From NCBI GenBank assembly GCA_017999615.1, contig JAGNLM010000003.1, forward strand, positions 102,793-166,792: a stretch of DNA of 64,000 nucleotides, written 5' to 3'. Origin of the DNA: Gammaproteobacteria bacterium. Its GTDB lineage: Bacteria > Pseudomonadota > Gammaproteobacteria > JAABTG01. Both the position numbers and the translations under genes were made by a program. Shown here one piece after another: positions 33,541-43,891 of this stretch (its first letter is position 1; every line of letters begins with the position of its first letter). The notes under the pieces are model-generated. The model saw nothing but the letters and a program-made list of their open reading frames with translations, was not told the origin of the DNA and did not search any database.

Positions 33541-33714
33541 GGTGCCGACCGAGATCCTGCCCCCTTGAACCGAAGTTCAACTTGGGGGAATGGATCGGCG
33601 TCTCAGGCTTTCCGCAGCGTGGCGGACATGCACAACGACGCCGAGAGCCGACCCCCGAGGGCTGTGATATAGGCTCAAAGAGTACTGGATCTCTTTGCGA
33701 ACACCACAGGGGAC
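33541..33714 (-). ncRNA. ssrS: 6S RNA
   Basis: The minus-strand stretch between zapA and fau has features of 6S RNA: GTGTTCGC near the 5' end, a long central region with a GC-rich bulge, and the 3' segment TTGAACTTCGGTTCAAGGG, which resembles the E. coli 6S hairpin TTGAACC...GGTTCAAGGG. The flanking genes are the same as around E. coli ssrS. It mimics an open promoter and sequesters sigma-70 RNA polymerase. The ends are estimated from the alignment to E. coli by eye. Confidence 0.85.
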
Positions 33715-33724
33715 GTAAAGCACT

Positions 33725-34042
33725 CTAAACCGTTTGTCCGCTGCTGTCACTGCGCAGGGCGAGCTCGAGCTTGCCCTGGATCCGCTGCATTCCCGCGCCC
33801 ACCGCGTCGGCGAGGATATCGTGGCGGCGGCGGTCCTGGAGCAGTTCGTGCGCGAGGTTGAGCGCGGTGATCACGGCGACCCGCTCGGCCCCGATGACCC
33901 GCCCGCCGTCGCGCATCTCGCGCATCTTGTGGTCGAGCAGCTGCGCAGCCTGCAGGAGGGCGTCGCGCTCGCTCGGCGGACACCCCACCGTGTATTCCTT
34001 GTCGAGGATCCGGATGGAGATCGGGGTGCTGGCCTCGGGCAC
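33725..34042 (-). CDS. zapA: Cell division protein ZapA
   Basis: 105 residues. N-terminal beta domain ISIRILDKEYTVGCPPSERDALLQAAQLLDHKMREMR, then a long C-terminal coiled coil (ERVAVITALNLAHELL onward). It bundles FtsZ filaments at the division site. The start is 1 bp after the stop of the ZapB-like gene. The 6S RNA lies directly downstream. Confidence 0.93.
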   Translation of the reverse strand: MPEASTPISIRILDKEYTVGCPPSERDALLQAAQLLDHKMREMRDGGRVIGAERVAVITALNLAHELLQDRRRHDILADAVGAGMQRIQGKLELALRSDSSGQTV

Positions 34043-34043
34043 G

Positions 34044-34247
34044 TCACATCTCCATGGACTTCAGGCGGGCGATCATGGACTCGACCCGATTGCGTGCGTG
34101 CTCCGTCTTCTCGATGAGGGCCGCGCGCTCGGTCAGCAGGTGCGTGTGCTGATTGCGCAGGGCGCGGTTCTCCTCGGAGAGGCGTTTGCTCCTGGCGATC
34201 AACTCGTCCACGAGTTGCTCGAGCGCCTTGATGTCCGGCGTGTCCAT
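34044..34247 (-). CDS. TIGR02449 family small coiled-coil protein (ZapB-like)
   Basis: 67 residues from ATG 34247 (GGGGAA upstream); a longer frame to 34313 is not protein-like. The product is one coiled coil: IKALEQLVDELIARSKRLSEENRALRNQ. The position directly before zapA is typical of the TIGR02449 family, thought to be a division-related coil. Co-transcribed with zapA and the 6S RNA from the promoter at 34331-34359. Confidence 0.85.
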   Translation of the reverse strand: MDTPDIKALEQLVDELIARSKRLSEENRALRNQHTHLLTERAALIEKTEHARNRVESMIARLKSMEM

Positions 34248-34330
34248 GGGTTCCCCGGTGTGGGCTCCGGCCTGCGGTCCGTCCCTCGGACGGGATGCCG
34301 AGCCGTGCGCCATCTGCTCATTTTATCGGC

Positions 34331-34359
34331 ACTATAGAACCGGGGCCTGAGGGGGTCAA
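34331..34359 (-). promoter_or_regulatory. Sigma-70 promoter of the zapA-6S-fau unit
   Basis: On the minus strand TTGACC (34354-34359) and TATAGT (34331-34336) lie exactly 17 bp apart. Each hexamer differs from consensus at one position. Transcription would begin near 34324, about 75 bp before the ZapB-like start. Confidence 0.7.
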
Positions 34360-34399
34360 CGGCGCGCGGTGTCACGCTTTTCCCGCGCCCTGGCGGTGG

Positions 34400-34428
34400 T
34401 TGGGGCGCCCGTGGGGCGGTGCTAGCAT
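34400..34428 (+). promoter_or_regulatory. Possible sigma-70 promoter of UPF0149-pepP-cbb
   Basis: TTGGGG (34400-34405) and TAGCAT (34423-34428) lie 17 bp apart, 35 bp before the GTG start at 34463. The hexamers are weaker than those of the divergent promoter. The two promoters sit back to back with about 40 bp between their -35 elements. Confidence 0.4.
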
Positions 34429-34462
34429 AGCCCCGGACCTCTCTTCGCGAAGGCAGCCGACC

Positions 34463-35020
34463 GTGACCGACCACGAGCCCACCTACGAATCGCTGGAGTC
34501 GGCGCTGAGCCAGGCCGATTCCGAGATGAGCCCCGCCGAGAGCCACGGGCTCGTCTGCGCGATGCTCTGTGTCGACCCCGCGGTGTCCGACGAGCGCTGG
34601 ATGGGGGAGGTGGTGCCCGCGAGCCCCGAGGGCGAGGCGGACCCCGCCGGGGCGCGGGAGCTCCTCGCGCACCTGCGTGGGGCGAGCGCCGCGGCTCTCG
34701 CCGGCGAGGAGGCGGGGCTGCAGCTCTTCCTGCCCGAGGACGACGCGGCGCTCGCGCTGCGCACCGAGGCCCTCATCGACTGGTGCGACGCGTTTCTCTA
34801 CGGTCTCGGGGTCGCGGGGCTGGACCATCGCTCCCTCAGCCCCGAGGCGCGCGAGGTGCTGGAGGAGCTGACGGAGGTCAGCCGGCTCGACCCCCAGGCC
34901 GAAGGGGAGGAGGACGAGCGGGCCTTCTTCGAGGTGAGCGAGTTCGTGCGGGTCGCCGTCATGCTGCTCTACGAGGACCTGCGCGAGCGCGACCGCGTGG
35001 AACACCCGACCGTGCACTGA
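34463..35020 (+). CDS. UPF0149 family protein (YgfB-like)
   Basis: 185 residues from a GTG at 34463. The family pattern includes SPAESHGLVCAMLC near the N-terminus, WCDAFLYGLG in the middle and EFVRVAVMLLYEDL near the end. No catalytic motif; small helical protein of unknown molecular role. In gammaproteobacteria it lies in front of pepP, as here, where the stop and start overlap as TGATG. Confidence 0.9.
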   Translation: MTDHEPTYESLESALSQADSEMSPAESHGLVCAMLCVDPAVSDERWMGEVVPASPEGEADPAGARELLAHLRGASAAALAGEEAGLQLFLPEDDAALALRTEALIDWCDAFLYGLGVAGLDHRSLSPEAREVLEELTEVSRLDPQAEGEEDERAFFEVSEFVRVAVMLLYEDLRERDRVEHPTVH

Positions 35021-36387
35021 TGAGCGGGCTCACCCTCGACCGCAAGGAGTTCGCCCGCCGGCGCAAGTCGCTCATGCGCCAGATGGACGCGAACGGCGTC
35101 GCGATCCTCTTCACCGCGCCGGTGCGCATGCGCAACCGCGACGTGGAATACGCCTTCCGTCCGGACAGCGACTTCTACTACCTGACGGGGTTCCCGGAGC
35201 CCGAGGCGGTGATGGTGCTGGTCCCCGGGCGGCCCGAGGGCGAGTACCTGCTCTTCGTGCGCGAGCGTGACCTGGCGAAAGAGGTCTGGAACGGGCGCCG
35301 GGCGGGCCTCGAGGGCGCGTGCGCGGAATACGGCGCGGACGACGCCTTCCCCATCGGGGACATCGACGACATCGTCCCGGGGCTCATCGAGAACCGCGAC
35401 CGGGTGTTCTACGCGATGGGCGTATACCCGGATGTCGACCAGCAGGTGATGGGCTGGGTGAGCCGCGTGCGCAGCCGGGCGCGTGCCGGGGTGAGCGTGC
35501 CGGGGGAGTTCGTGGCCCTCGACCAACTGGTGCACGAGATGCGGCTCGTCAAGAGCGCCGGCGAGCTGCGCCTGATGCGCCGCGCGGCCGAGGTGACCGC
35601 GGCGGCCCACGTGCGGGCGATGCGGGTGGCGCGTCCCGGGATGACCGAGTACCAGGTGGAGGCGGAGCTCGTGCACGCCTTCATGAGCGGGGGCTGCCGC
35701 GCCTCTGCCTACGCCCCCATCGTCGGCAGCGGCGAGAACGGGGTGATCCTGCACTACACGGAGAACCGCGACCCGCTGCGCGACGGCGACCTGCTCCTCA
35801 TCGACGCGGGCGCGGAGTACGAGTACTACGCGGCCGACATCACCCGCACGTTCCCCGTCAACGGGCGCTTCACGCCGCCCCAGCGCGAGCTCTACGAGCT
35901 GGTGCTGCAGGCCCAGGAGGCGGCGATCGCCAAGGTGCGCCCGGGCAACCACTGGAACGAGCCCCACGAGGCGGCCGTCGCCGCCATCACCCGCGGCCTC
36001 GTGGAGCTGGGCCTGCTCAAGGGGCGTGTGCCGCGGCTGGTCAAGGAGGAGGCCTACAAGCCCTTCTACATGCACCGCACCGGCCACTGGCTCGGCATGG
36101 ACGTGCACGACGTGGGCGACTACAAGGTGGACGGAGAGTGGCGGGTGCTGGAGCCCGGCATGACCATGACCGTGGAGCCGGGGCTGTACGTGGCGCCGGG
36201 CGCGCGCGGCGTGCCCCGGCGCTGGTGGGGCATCGGCATCCGGATCGAGGACGACGTCCTGGTCACCCGAGACGGGTGCGAGGTCCTGACCCGCGCCGTG
36301 CCGAAGACGGTCGCCGACGTCGAGGCCCTCATGGCCTCGGCCGCCACGGCGGCCCCGGAAAAAAAACATCTCCCCCGGGAGGGCTGA
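35020..36387 (+). CDS. pepP: Xaa-Pro aminopeptidase (M24B)
   Basis: 455 residues. N-terminal creatinase-like domain (about 8-170, [21 protein letters not shown]), then the pita-bread catalytic domain. Metal ligands are visible in [18 protein letters not shown] (two Asp), [13 protein letters not shown] (His), TVEPGLY (Glu) and IRIEDDVLV (Glu). It removes N-terminal residues preceding proline, in the cytoplasm. In relatives it is followed by ubiH and ubiI; here cbbL follows after 3 bp. Confidence 0.93.
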   Translation: MSGLTLDRKEFARRRKSLMRQMDANGVAILFTAPVRMRNRDVEYAFRPDSDFYYLTGFPEPEAVMVLVPGRPEGEYLLFVRERDLAKEVWNGRRAGLEGACAEYGADDAFPIGDIDDIVPGLIENRDRVFYAMGVYPDVDQQVMGWVSRVRSRARAGVSVPGEFVALDQLVHEMRLVKSAGELRLMRRAAEVTAAAHVRAMRVARPGMTEYQVEAELVHAFMSGGCRASAYAPIVGSGENGVILHYTENRDPLRDGDLLLIDAGAEYEYYAADITRTFPVNGRFTPPQRELYELVLQAQEAAIAKVRPGNHWNEPHEAAVAAITRGLVELGLLKGRVPRLVKEEAYKPFYMHRTGHWLGMDVHDVGDYKVDGEWRVLEPGMTMTVEPGLYVAPGARGVPRRWWGIGIRIEDDVLVTRDGCEVLTRAVPKTVADVEALMASAATAAPEKKHLPREG

Positions 36388-36390
36388 GCG

Positions 36391-37812
36391 ATGGCGGTGA
36401 AGACCTACAAGGCGGGCGTGAAGGAATACCGCGAGACGTACTGGATGCCGGAGTACACGCCGGCCGACACCGACCTGCTCGCCTGTTTCAAGATCACGCC
36501 CCAGCCGGGCGTGCCCCGCGAGGAGGCGGCCGCCGCAGTGGCCGCCGAGTCCTCCACCGGCACCTGGACCACGGTCTGGACCGACCTGCTGACCGACCTC
36601 GACTACTACAAGGGCCGCGCCTACCGCATCGAGGACGTGCCGGGCGACGACACCTGTTTCTACGCCTTCGTCGCCTACCCCATCGATCTCTTCGAGGAAG
36701 GCTCGGTGGTGAACGTCTTCACCTCGCTCGTCGGGAACGTGTTCGGCTTCAAGGCCGTGCGCGCCCTGCGCCTGGAGGACGTGCGCTTCCCCATCGCCTA
36801 CGTGATGACCTGCGGCGGGCCGCCCCACGGCATCCAGGTCGAGCGCGACATCCTGAACAAGTACGGACGCCCGCTGCTCGGCTGCACCATCAAGCCGAAG
36901 CTCGGACTCTCGGCGAAGAACTACGGGCGCGCGGTGTACGAGTGCCTGCGCGGGGGGCTCGACTTCACCAAGGACGACGAGAACGTCAACAGCCAGCCCT
37001 TCATGCGCTGGCGCCAGCGCTTCGATTTCGTCATGGACGCGGTCGACAAGGCCGAGGAGGAGACCGGCGAGCGCAAGGGCCACTACCTGAACGTCACCGC
37101 CCCGACGCCCGAGGAGATGTACAAGCGTGCGGAGTACGCCAAGGAGCTCGGCGCGCCCATCATCATGCACGACTTCATCACCGGCGGGTTCTGCGCCAAC
37201 ACGGGCCTCGCCAACTGGTGCCGGGACAACGGGGTGCTGCTGCACATCCACCGCGCGATGCACGCGGTGCTCGACCGCAACCCGCACCACGGCATCCACT
37301 TCCGCGTGCTCACCAAGATCCTGCGCCTCTCGGGCGGCGACCACCTGCACACCGGCACCGTGGTGGGCAAGCTCGAGGGCGACCGCGCCTCCACCCTGGG
37401 CTGGATCGACCTGCTGCGCGAGAAGCACATCCCCGAGGACCGCAGCCGGGGCATCTTCTTCGACCAGGACTGGGGGGCCATGCCGGGCGTCTTCGCGGTC
37501 GCCTCGGGCGGCATCCACGTCTGGCACATGCCGGCGCTGCTCTCCATCTTCGGCGACGACTCGGTCTTCCAGTTCGGCGGCGGCACGCTCGGGCACCCCT
37601 GGGGCAACGCGGCGGGCGCGGCGGCCAACCGCGTGGCGCTGGAGGCCTGCGTGGAGGCCCGCAACCAGGGCCGCGCCGTCGAGAAGGAAGGGCGGGAGGT
37701 GCTGGCCGGCGCCGCGCGCCACAGCCCCGAGCTGAAGGTGGCCATGGAGACCTGGAAGGAGATCAAGTTCGAGTTCGACACCGTCGACAAGCTCGACGTC
37801 GCCCACAAGTAG
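36391..37812 (+). CDS. cbbL: RuBisCO large subunit, form IA-like
   Basis: 473 residues, full length. Catalytic features: K168 in TIKPKLGLS, the carbamylated K194 with Mg ligands D196 and E197 in [20 protein letters not shown], and the loop-6 Lys in [13 protein letters not shown]. The sequence type is the form IA of chemoautotrophs and purple sulfur bacteria. It fixes CO2 on ribulose bisphosphate. The start is 3 bp after pepP, with its GGGAGGGC ribosome site inside the pepP end. Followed by cbbS, Q and O, and no carboxysome shell genes, which fits the non-carboxysomal (IAq) arrangement. Confidence 0.97.
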   Translation: MAVKTYKAGVKEYRETYWMPEYTPADTDLLACFKITPQPGVPREEAAAAVAAESSTGTWTTVWTDLLTDLDYYKGRAYRIEDVPGDDTCFYAFVAYPIDLFEEGSVVNVFTSLVGNVFGFKAVRALRLEDVRFPIAYVMTCGGPPHGIQVERDILNKYGRPLLGCTIKPKLGLSAKNYGRAVYECLRGGLDFTKDDENVNSQPFMRWRQRFDFVMDAVDKAEEETGERKGHYLNVTAPTPEEMYKRAEYAKELGAPIIMHDFITGGFCANTGLANWCRDNGVLLHIHRAMHAVLDRNPHHGIHFRVLTKILRLSGGDHLHTGTVVGKLEGDRASTLGWIDLLREKHIPEDRSRGIFFDQDWGAMPGVFAVASGGIHVWHMPALLSIFGDDSVFQFGGGTLGHPWGNAAGAAANRVALEACVEARNQGRAVEKEGREVLAGAARHSPELKVAMETWKEIKFEFDTVDKLDVAHK

Positions 37813-37898
37813 ACGCGCCAGTCGGCGTGCCGCCGCCCGGGGCCGTTTTCGCCCGCGGGCGCGCCGCCGGGACGGATGAGCCGGGAGGCCGAGACACC

Positions 37899-38258
37899 AT
37901 GAGCGAGATGCAGGACTACCAGTCGAGCCTGAGCGACCCGAAGAGCCGCAAGTTCGAGACCTTTTCCTACCTGCCGCCGATGACCCCGGAGCAGGTCCGC
38001 AAGCAGGTGGAGTACATCGTGAAGAAGGGCTGGAACCCGGCCATCGAGCACACCGAGCCGGAGAACGCCTTCGACCACTACTGGTACATGTGGAAGCTGC
38101 CGATGTTCGGCGAGACCGACGTCGACCGCATCCTGGCCGAGGCCGAGGCCTGCCACCAGGCGCACCCGAATCACCACGTGCGCCTCGTGGGCTACGACAA
38201 CTTCGCCCAGTCCCAGGGCACCGCGATGGTGGTCCACCGGGGGCCGGTCGCGGCCTGA
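37899..38258 (+). CDS. cbbS: RuBisCO small subunit
   Basis: 119 residues. ATG 37899 follows GGGAGG at 9 nt. Family features: [43 protein letters not shown], and [23 protein letters not shown]. Eight copies cap the CbbL octamer. It lies 86 bp after cbbL, with a GC-rich potential stem-loop in the gap. Confidence 0.97.
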   Translation: MSEMQDYQSSLSDPKSRKFETFSYLPPMTPEQVRKQVEYIVKKGWNPAIEHTEPENAFDHYWYMWKLPMFGETDVDRILAEAEACHQAHPNHHVRLVGYDNFAQSQGTAMVVHRGPVAA

Positions 38259-38280
38259 GCCGGGGCGGTGGAGGGACCGG

Positions 38281-38313
38281 GGCCCCCGACCGGCGCGCCG
38301 GCGGGGGCCTTTT
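38281..38313 (+). terminator. Hairpin plus T-run between cbbS and cbbQ
   Basis: GGCCCCCG (38281-38288) pairs with CGGGGGCC (38302-38309), and the inner CCGGCG/CGCCGG adds to the stem; TTTT follows. This is a good intrinsic terminator shape 22 bp after cbbS. It would reduce read-through into cbbQO, giving more RuBisCO than activase. Confidence 0.7.
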
Positions 38314-38335
38314 CGTCGCAACCGGAGGAACCGCG

Positions 38336-39139
38336 GTGAACGAGCGCGACCCGTACCTGGTGGGCGCAGAGCCCTACTACCGCACCGTCGCCGACGAGGT
38401 CGTCCTCTACGAGGCGGCCTACGGCGCGCGCATGCCGGTGATGCTGAAGGGCCCGACCGGGGCCGGCAAGTCGCGCTTCGTGGAGTACATGGCCTGGAGG
38501 CTCGGCAAGCCCCTGGTGAGCGTCGCCTGCAACGAGGACATGACCGCCTCGGACCTGGTGGGGCGGTTCCTGCTCGACGCCTCGGGCACGCGCTGGCAGG
38601 ACGGCCCGCTCACCACGGCCGCACGGATCGGCGCCATCTGCTACCTCGACGAGGTCGTCGAGGCGCGCCAGGACACCACGGTGGTGATCCACCCCCTCAC
38701 CGACCACCGGCGCCAGCTCCCGCTCGACAAGAAGGGTGAGCTCGTACGCGCGCACCCCGACTTCCAGCTCGTCATCTCCTACAACCCCGGCTACCAGAGC
38801 CTGATGAAGGACCTGAAGCAGTCGACCAAGCAGCGCTTCGGGGCCATCGACTTCGGCTACCCGCCGATGGAGGTGGAAGTGGAGGTGGTGGCCCACGAGA
38901 GCGGTGTGGACGCCGCGACGGCTGAGAAGCTGGTGCAGGTCGCCCAGCGCGCCCGCAACCTGAAGGGGCACGGCCTCGACGAGGGGATCTCGACCCGGCT
39001 CCTGGTCTATGCGGGGAGCCTCATCGCCCGGGGCATCGAGGCGCGCGCGGCCTGCTCCATGACCCTGGTCCGCCCCCTCACCGACGACCCGGACCTGCGC
39101 GAGACCCTGGAGGCGGCGGTCGCGACGTTCTTCGGATGA
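38336..39139 (+). CDS. cbbQ: RuBisCO activase ATPase CbbQ
   Basis: 267 residues from a GTG at 38336 with GGAGGAA upstream. AAA+ MoxR-type: Walker [14 protein letters not shown], Walker [13 protein letters not shown], sensor [11 protein letters not shown]. With CbbO it removes inhibitory sugar phosphates from RuBisCO. Its stop overlaps the cbbO start (ATGA). Confidence 0.95.
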   Translation: MNERDPYLVGAEPYYRTVADEVVLYEAAYGARMPVMLKGPTGAGKSRFVEYMAWRLGKPLVSVACNEDMTASDLVGRFLLDASGTRWQDGPLTTAARIGAICYLDEVVEARQDTTVVIHPLTDHRRQLPLDKKGELVRAHPDFQLVISYNPGYQSLMKDLKQSTKQRFGAIDFGYPPMEVEVEVVAHESGVDAATAEKLVQVAQRARNLKGHGLDEGISTRLLVYAGSLIARGIEARAACSMTLVRPLTDDPDLRETLEAAVATFFG

Positions 39140-41544
39140 GCGTCAGCCTCGACGAGCACCGCGAGCTCCTCGAGGGCGCCGACCCGGCGGTGCGGGACAC
39201 GCTGGCGGCGAGCTTCGCGGAGGCCGCGCGCTGCATGTCGCCGCGCGCCCTGCAGGGCTACCTCGAAGGGGCGAAGGCGCTGCGCGGGCTCGGCCGCGGC
39301 GGCGACCTCGTGGTGTCCTATCTCCAGGCGATGCCGCCCGTCTGCAGGGAGGTGGGCGAGGACGTCGTCGCGGACTGCGTCGGCGCCGCGATGAAGCTCG
39401 CCTCGATGGTGAGCGGCGAGGTGGTCGGCCTCCTCTTCTCGAGCCTGCCCACGGCCGCGCGGCGGCTCGGTGACCCGGAGCTCCTGCGCGGCTACCTCGC
39501 CCTGGTGCACCAGCTCTCGGCGAAGGCGCCCCGGGGCCTGCGGCCCATGCTCTCGCGCCTGGACGAGCTGTTCTCTCGGCTGACGCTCGGGGGGTTGCGC
39601 CGCTGGGCGCTCTGGGGGGCGCAGGTGCACGGGCGGGACTACCCGGCGCTCGCCGCCTACTTCGCCCTCGAGTCCGCCGACAGCCGCGCGGTGCTGCAGC
39701 GGGAGCGGCGCGGGACGCTCTTCGTGGACACCCAGCGCGGGCTCAACTTCTACCTGCGCGCCCTCTGGGGGCGGGACTTCTACCTGCGGCCGACCTCCGG
39801 GGACCACGAGACCCGGGAGGGGACGCGGCCCTTCATCGAGGCCGGGGTGATCCACCTCCCGGATGCCTGCGACGACTTCGCGGGGCTCCCCGGCCGGGAC
39901 CTGTACCGCGCGGCGGCGGCCCACGCCGCGGCGCACCTCACCTACACGCGCCGGCCCCTCGGGTCCGGGGACCTCGACCCGGTGCGCCGGCTGCTCGTCG
40001 GGCTCGTGGAGGACGCGCGGGTGGAGGCCCTCGCGATCCGCGAGCTCCCGGGGCTGAGGGCGCTCTGGGCGCCGTTCCACGCCGCGCGGGTGGAATCGCC
40101 CGGGGCGGAGCGCGACCCGGTGGTGCGCCGGCTCGAGCGCTGCGCCCGGGCGCTGCTGGACCCGGGGCAGGGACACCCGGAGCGGCGGGACGCGGGCCAG
40201 GGGGATTCGGGCCAGGGGGATTCGGGGCAGGGGGACCCTGACCCCTGGGTGCGCGAGGTGGCGGCGCGCTTCCACCGGGAGCTCGCGGGGCGTGCGACCG
40301 ACCCCCGCTGGTCCGGGGAGCTCGGCGCGGCGCTCCACGAGGGGCTCGCCGCGGCGGTGGGCGCCCTCCCTGCGCTGCGGGTCCTGGAGGCCGCCGGGGC
40401 GCCCTACCGGGACGACAACCGCTACCTCTGGGCCGCGGACGAGGCGGCCTGGCCGGAGGCCGGGTACGTCCCGGGGAGTGAGCGGCAGACCCGCAGGACC
40501 GTCCGCGTCATGGAGATGGTCAACGAGGTCGACTGCGAGCTGGCCGGTGACGACGCCCAGGAGGTGTGGACGCTCACCAGCGAGTTCTTCCGCGACGGCG
40601 ACCCCCCCGGGGTCAGCGTGAACCGTCTCGAGGGCCGGGAGCCGGTGAGCGAGCCGCACCCCTATCCGGAGTGGGACTACCAGGTGCAGCTGCACCGCCC
40701 CGACTGGGTGACCGTCCTGGAGAAGCGCCAGCCCCGGGGCCGCGCGGCCGACATCGACGCGATCCTGGCGCAGTACGGGCCGCTCGCGCGCCGGATCCGG
40801 CACACCATCGACGCCCTCCAGCCCCAGGGGCTGGTGCGCCTGCGCCGCCAGGAGGACGGGGAGGAGATCGACATCGACGCCGCGGTGGGGGCGATGGTGG
40901 CCCTGCGCCTGGGGCAGACGCCGGACCCGCGGGTGAGCGTGCGCTACGTGCGCAAGACCCGGGACCTCGCCGTCCTGCTGCTGCTGGACCTCTCCGAGTC
41001 CACCCGCGAGGTCCTTCCGGGCAGCGATCGGCCGGTGCTGCAGCTCGCCCGGGAGGCGACGACGCTCCTCGCCTGGGCCATCCACGGCATCGGCGACCCC
41101 TTCGCCGTGCACGGCTTCGCCTCGGACGGGCGCCACGACGTCCAGTACTACCGCTTCAAGGACTTCGAGCAGCCCTGGGACGACGCCGCGAAGGCGCGGC
41201 TCGCCGGGATGCAAGGGGGGCTTTCGACCCGGATGGGAGCGGCGCTGCGTCACGCCGCGGGCTTCCTGCGCCGCCAGCGTCAGCAGAAGAAGCTCCTGCT
41301 CCTCGTGACCGACGGCGAGCCGGCCGACATCGACGTGCGTGACCCGCAGTACCTGCGCGAGGACACCCGCAAGGCGGTGGAGGAGCTCGCCGCCCGCGGG
41401 GTGCAGACCTTCTGCCTGACGCTGGACCCCGCGGCCGACGAGTACGTGGCGCGGATCTTCGGGGCGACCCGCTTCGCCGTGGTGGACCGCGTCCAGCGCC
41501 TGCCCGAGCGCCTGCCGGCGCTCTTCGGGCAGCTGACACGCTGA
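39136..41544 (+). CDS. cbbO: RuBisCO activase adaptor CbbO (VWA protein)
   Basis: 802 residues. The N-terminal part is helical. The C-terminal von Willebrand factor A domain starts near residue 608 with the MIDAS motif [13 protein letters not shown] and continues through [15 protein letters not shown]. CbbO links the CbbQ ring to RuBisCO through this domain. About residues 350-370 hold tandem GQGDS units (see repeat). It ends 1 bp from the convergent fba stop. Confidence 0.94.
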   Translation: MSVSLDEHRELLEGADPAVRDTLAASFAEAARCMSPRALQGYLEGAKALRGLGRGGDLVVSYLQAMPPVCREVGEDVVADCVGAAMKLASMVSGEVVGLLFSSLPTAARRLGDPELLRGYLALVHQLSAKAPRGLRPMLSRLDELFSRLTLGGLRRWALWGAQVHGRDYPALAAYFALESADSRAVLQRERRGTLFVDTQRGLNFYLRALWGRDFYLRPTSGDHETREGTRPFIEAGVIHLPDACDDFAGLPGRDLYRAAAAHAAAHLTYTRRPLGSGDLDPVRRLLVGLVEDARVEALAIRELPGLRALWAPFHAARVESPGAERDPVVRRLERCARALLDPGQGHPERRDAGQGDSGQGDSGQGDPDPWVREVAARFHRELAGRATDPRWSGELGAALHEGLAAAVGALPALRVLEAAGAPYRDDNRYLWAADEAAWPEAGYVPGSERQTRRTVRVMEMVNEVDCELAGDDAQEVWTLTSEFFRDGDPPGVSVNRLEGREPVSEPHPYPEWDYQVQLHRPDWVTVLEKRQPRGRAADIDAILAQYGPLARRIRHTIDALQPQGLVRLRRQEDGEEIDIDAAVGAMVALRLGQTPDPRVSVRYVRKTRDLAVLLLLDLSESTREVLPGSDRPVLQLAREATTLLAWAIHGIGDPFAVHGFASDGRHDVQYYRFKDFEQPWDDAAKARLAGMQGGLSTRMGAALRHAAGFLRRQRQQKKLLLLVTDGEPADIDVRDPQYLREDTRKAVEELAARGVQTFCLTLDPAADEYVARIFGATRFAVVDRVQRLPERLPALFGQLTR
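40194..40238 (+). repeat. 15-bp tandem repeat inside cbbO
   Basis: The unit GGGCCAGGGGGATTC occurs at 40194-40208 and 40209-40223, followed by a divergent third copy at 40224-40238. It encodes GQGDS repeats in a low-complexity linker. The multiple of three keeps the frame. Confidence 0.85.
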
Positions 41545-41545
41545 A

Positions 41546-42610
41546 TCAGGTCACCCGGGGGGCGAGCTCACCGCTCTCGTAGCGGCGGACCATCTTCTCG
41601 AGGGAGATGGGCTTGATCTTCGAGGCGTAGCCCGGGGTCCCGAAGGCCTCGTAGCGCGCCTTGCAGATCCCCTTCATGGCCTTGATGGACGCGGTGAGCC
41701 ACTTGCGGGGGTCGAACTCCTTGCCGTTCTCGGCCAGGAACTTGCGGACCGCCCCGGTGGAGGCCATGCGCAGGTCGGTGTCGATGTTGACCTTGCGCAC
41801 GCCGTTGCGGATCCCCTCCTGGATCTCCTCGACGGGCACCCCGTAGGTCTCGCCCATGTCGCCGCCGTAGCGGTTGATGACGGCGAGCCAGTCCTGGGGC
41901 ACCGAGGAGGAGCCGTGCATCACCAGGTGGGTGTTGGGGATGCGCGCGTGGATCTCGCGGATGCGGTCGATGGCGAGGATGTCGCCGGTTGGCGGCCGGG
42001 TGAACTTGTAGGCGCCGTGGCTGGTGCCGATGGCGATCGCGAGCGCGTCCACGCCGGTCGCCTTCACGAAGCGGGCCGCTTCCTCCGGGTCGGTGAGCAG
42101 CTGGCTGTGGTCGAGGGTCCCCTCGGCCCCGATCCCGTCCTCCTCTCCCGCGACGCCGGTCTCGAGCGAGCCGAGGCAGCCGAGCTCGCCCTCCACCGAG
42201 ACCCCGCAGGCGTGGGCCATCTCCACGACGCGGCGGGTGACGTCCACGTTGTACTCGTAGGAGGTCGGCGTCTTGCCGTCCTCGCCGAGCGACCCGTCCA
42301 TCATCACCGAGGAGAACCCGAGCTGGATCGAGCGCTGGCACACCGCGGGCGAGGTCCCGTGGTCCTGGTGCATCACCACCGGGATGTGCGGGAACTCCTC
42401 GACCGCGGCCAGGATCAGGTGGCGAAGGAACGGCGCCCCGGCGTACTTGCGGGCGCCGGCCGAGGCCTGGACGATGACGGGGCTGTCGGTCTCGTGCGCG
42501 GCCTCCATGATGGCGCGCATCTGCTCGAGGTTGTTGACGTTGAACGCCGGGCAGCCGTAGCCGTGCTCGGCCGCGTGGTCCAGAAGCTGGCGCAGTGAAA
42601 TCAGGGCCAT
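41546..42610 (-). CDS. fba: Fructose-bisphosphate aldolase, class II (Calvin type)
   Basis: 354 residues, the length of the class II type B (Calvin-cycle) aldolases. Zinc and active-site regions: [37 protein letters not shown] and [13 protein letters not shown]. It makes fructose 1,6-bisphosphate or sedoheptulose 1,7-bisphosphate in the cycle. ATG 42610 follows GGGAGAG. It is the last gene of tkt-gap-pgk-fba, 15 bp after pgk. Confidence 0.95.
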   Translation of the reverse strand: MALISLRQLLDHAAEHGYGCPAFNVNNLEQMRAIMEAAHETDSPVIVQASAGARKYAGAPFLRHLILAAVEEFPHIPVVMHQDHGTSPAVCQRSIQLGFSSVMMDGSLGEDGKTPTSYEYNVDVTRRVVEMAHACGVSVEGELGCLGSLETGVAGEEDGIGAEGTLDHSQLLTDPEEAARFVKATGVDALAIAIGTSHGAYKFTRPPTGDILAIDRIREIHARIPNTHLVMHGSSSVPQDWLAVINRYGGDMGETYGVPVEEIQEGIRNGVRKVNIDTDLRMASTGAVRKFLAENGKEFDPRKWLTASIKAMKGICKARYEAFGTPGYASKIKPISLEKMVRRYESGELAPRVT

Positions 42611-42625
42611 GGCGGAACTCTCCCT

Positions 42626-43810
42626 CTACTTCCCGGTGGCGCGCTCTTCGAGGATGGCGACTGCGGGCAGCTTCTTGCCCTCGAGGAACTCGAGGAAGGC
42701 GCCGCCCGCGGTGGAGATGTACGACACCTTGTCGTAGATGCCGTACTTCTGGATGGCGGCGATGGTGTCGCCCCCGCCGGCGAGGGTGAAGGCCCGGGTT
42801 GCGGCGATCGCCTCGGCGATGGTGCGGGTGCCGGCGCCGAACTGATCGAATTCGAAGACGCCGACCGGCCCGTTCCAGACGACCGTGCCGGCCGCGAGGA
42901 TGATGTCGGCCAGTTCCCGGGCGCTGCGCGGGCCGATGTCGAGGATCATGTCGTCGTCGGCCACCGCGCCCGCGTCCTTCACGACGGCCGGCTCGGCGGC
43001 GTCGAGGTTCTTGCCCACGACCACGTCCACCGCGACGGGGATGGTCGCGCCGCGCGCGCTCATCTTCTTCATCAGGTCCCGGGCGACGGGGACGAGGTCG
43101 TCCTCGCAGAGCGACTTGCCCACGTTCTTCCCGCTCGCCTTGAGGAACGTGTTGCCCATGCCGCCGCCGACCACCAGTTGGTCGACCTTCTCGGAGAGCG
43201 CCTCGAGCACCGTCAGCTTGGTGGAGACCTTCGAGCCGCCGACGATGGCGACCATTGGCCGGGCGGGGTGGGCGAGGGCTTGTTGGAGCGCGTCGAGCTC
43301 CCGCGTGAGCAGGATCCCGGCGCAGGCGACGGGGGCGAAGCGCGCGACGCCGTGGGTGGAGCCCTCGGCCCGGTGCGCGGTGCCGAAGGCGTCCATCACG
43401 AACACGTCGCAGAGTGCCGCGTACTTCTTCGCCGTCTCGTCGAGGTTCTTCTTCTCACCCCGGTTGAAGCGCACGTTCTCGAGGAGGACCAGCTCGCCCT
43501 CGGCCACCTCGAAGCCCCCCTCGACCCAGTCCCGGATGAGCCGCACCGGCCGGCCGAGCTTGGCGGAGAGGTCCTCGGCGACGGGGCGCAGGGAGTTCTC
43601 CTCGGAGTATTCGCCTTCCGTGGGGCGCCCCAGGTGGGAAACGACCATCACCCGAGCGCCCTGGTCCAGCGCGTGGCGGAACGTGGGCATCGAGGCGCTG
43701 ATGCGGGCGTCGCTCGTCACCCTGCCGTCCTTCACCGGCACGTTCAGGTCGGCGCGCACGAGCACGCGCTTCCCCCTGAGGTCGAGGTCCGTCATCTTGA
43801 TGACGTTCAT
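42626..43810 (-). CDS. pgk: Phosphoglycerate kinase
   Basis: 394 residues from ATG 43810 (AAGGAG just upstream; a start at 43831 is less likely). Conserved [34 protein letters not shown], and the nucleotide region [15 protein letters not shown] with [10 protein letters not shown]. It converts 3-phosphoglycerate and ATP to 1,3-bisphosphoglycerate. Cytoplasmic, Calvin cycle and glycolysis. Confidence 0.96.
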   Translation of the reverse strand: MNVIKMTDLDLRGKRVLVRADLNVPVKDGRVTSDARISASMPTFRHALDQGARVMVVSHLGRPTEGEYSEENSLRPVAEDLSAKLGRPVRLIRDWVEGGFEVAEGELVLLENVRFNRGEKKNLDETAKKYAALCDVFVMDAFGTAHRAEGSTHGVARFAPVACAGILLTRELDALQQALAHPARPMVAIVGGSKVSTKLTVLEALSEKVDQLVVGGGMGNTFLKASGKNVGKSLCEDDLVPVARDLMKKMSARGATIPVAVDVVVGKNLDAAEPAVVKDAGAVADDDMILDIGPRSARELADIILAAGTVVWNGPVGVFEFDQFGAGTRTIAEAIAATRAFTLAGGGDTIAAIQKYGIYDKVSYISTAGGAFLEFLEGKKLPAVAILEERATGK

Positions 43811-43891
43811 CACCGGCTCCTTCGCTGGCATTCGCAGGCGAGGGCGGGGGAGGGCGGCCGGACGCCGCCCCGGACCCCGCCCGGGGGACCC

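Noticed and set aside
33473..33580. Longer N-terminus for the cyclo-ligase
   Set aside because: The extension runs into the 6S RNA and has no ribosome site; the GTG at 33472 fits the family length.
34969..37806. Long minus-strand open frame (945 codons) opposite pepP and cbbL
   Set aside because: Shadow of cbbL and pepP; Val/His/Asp-rich with no recognisable domain.
36391..41544. Carboxysome gene cluster
   Set aside because: No shell, CsoS2 or carboxysomal anhydrase genes follow; cbbQ and cbbO follow instead.
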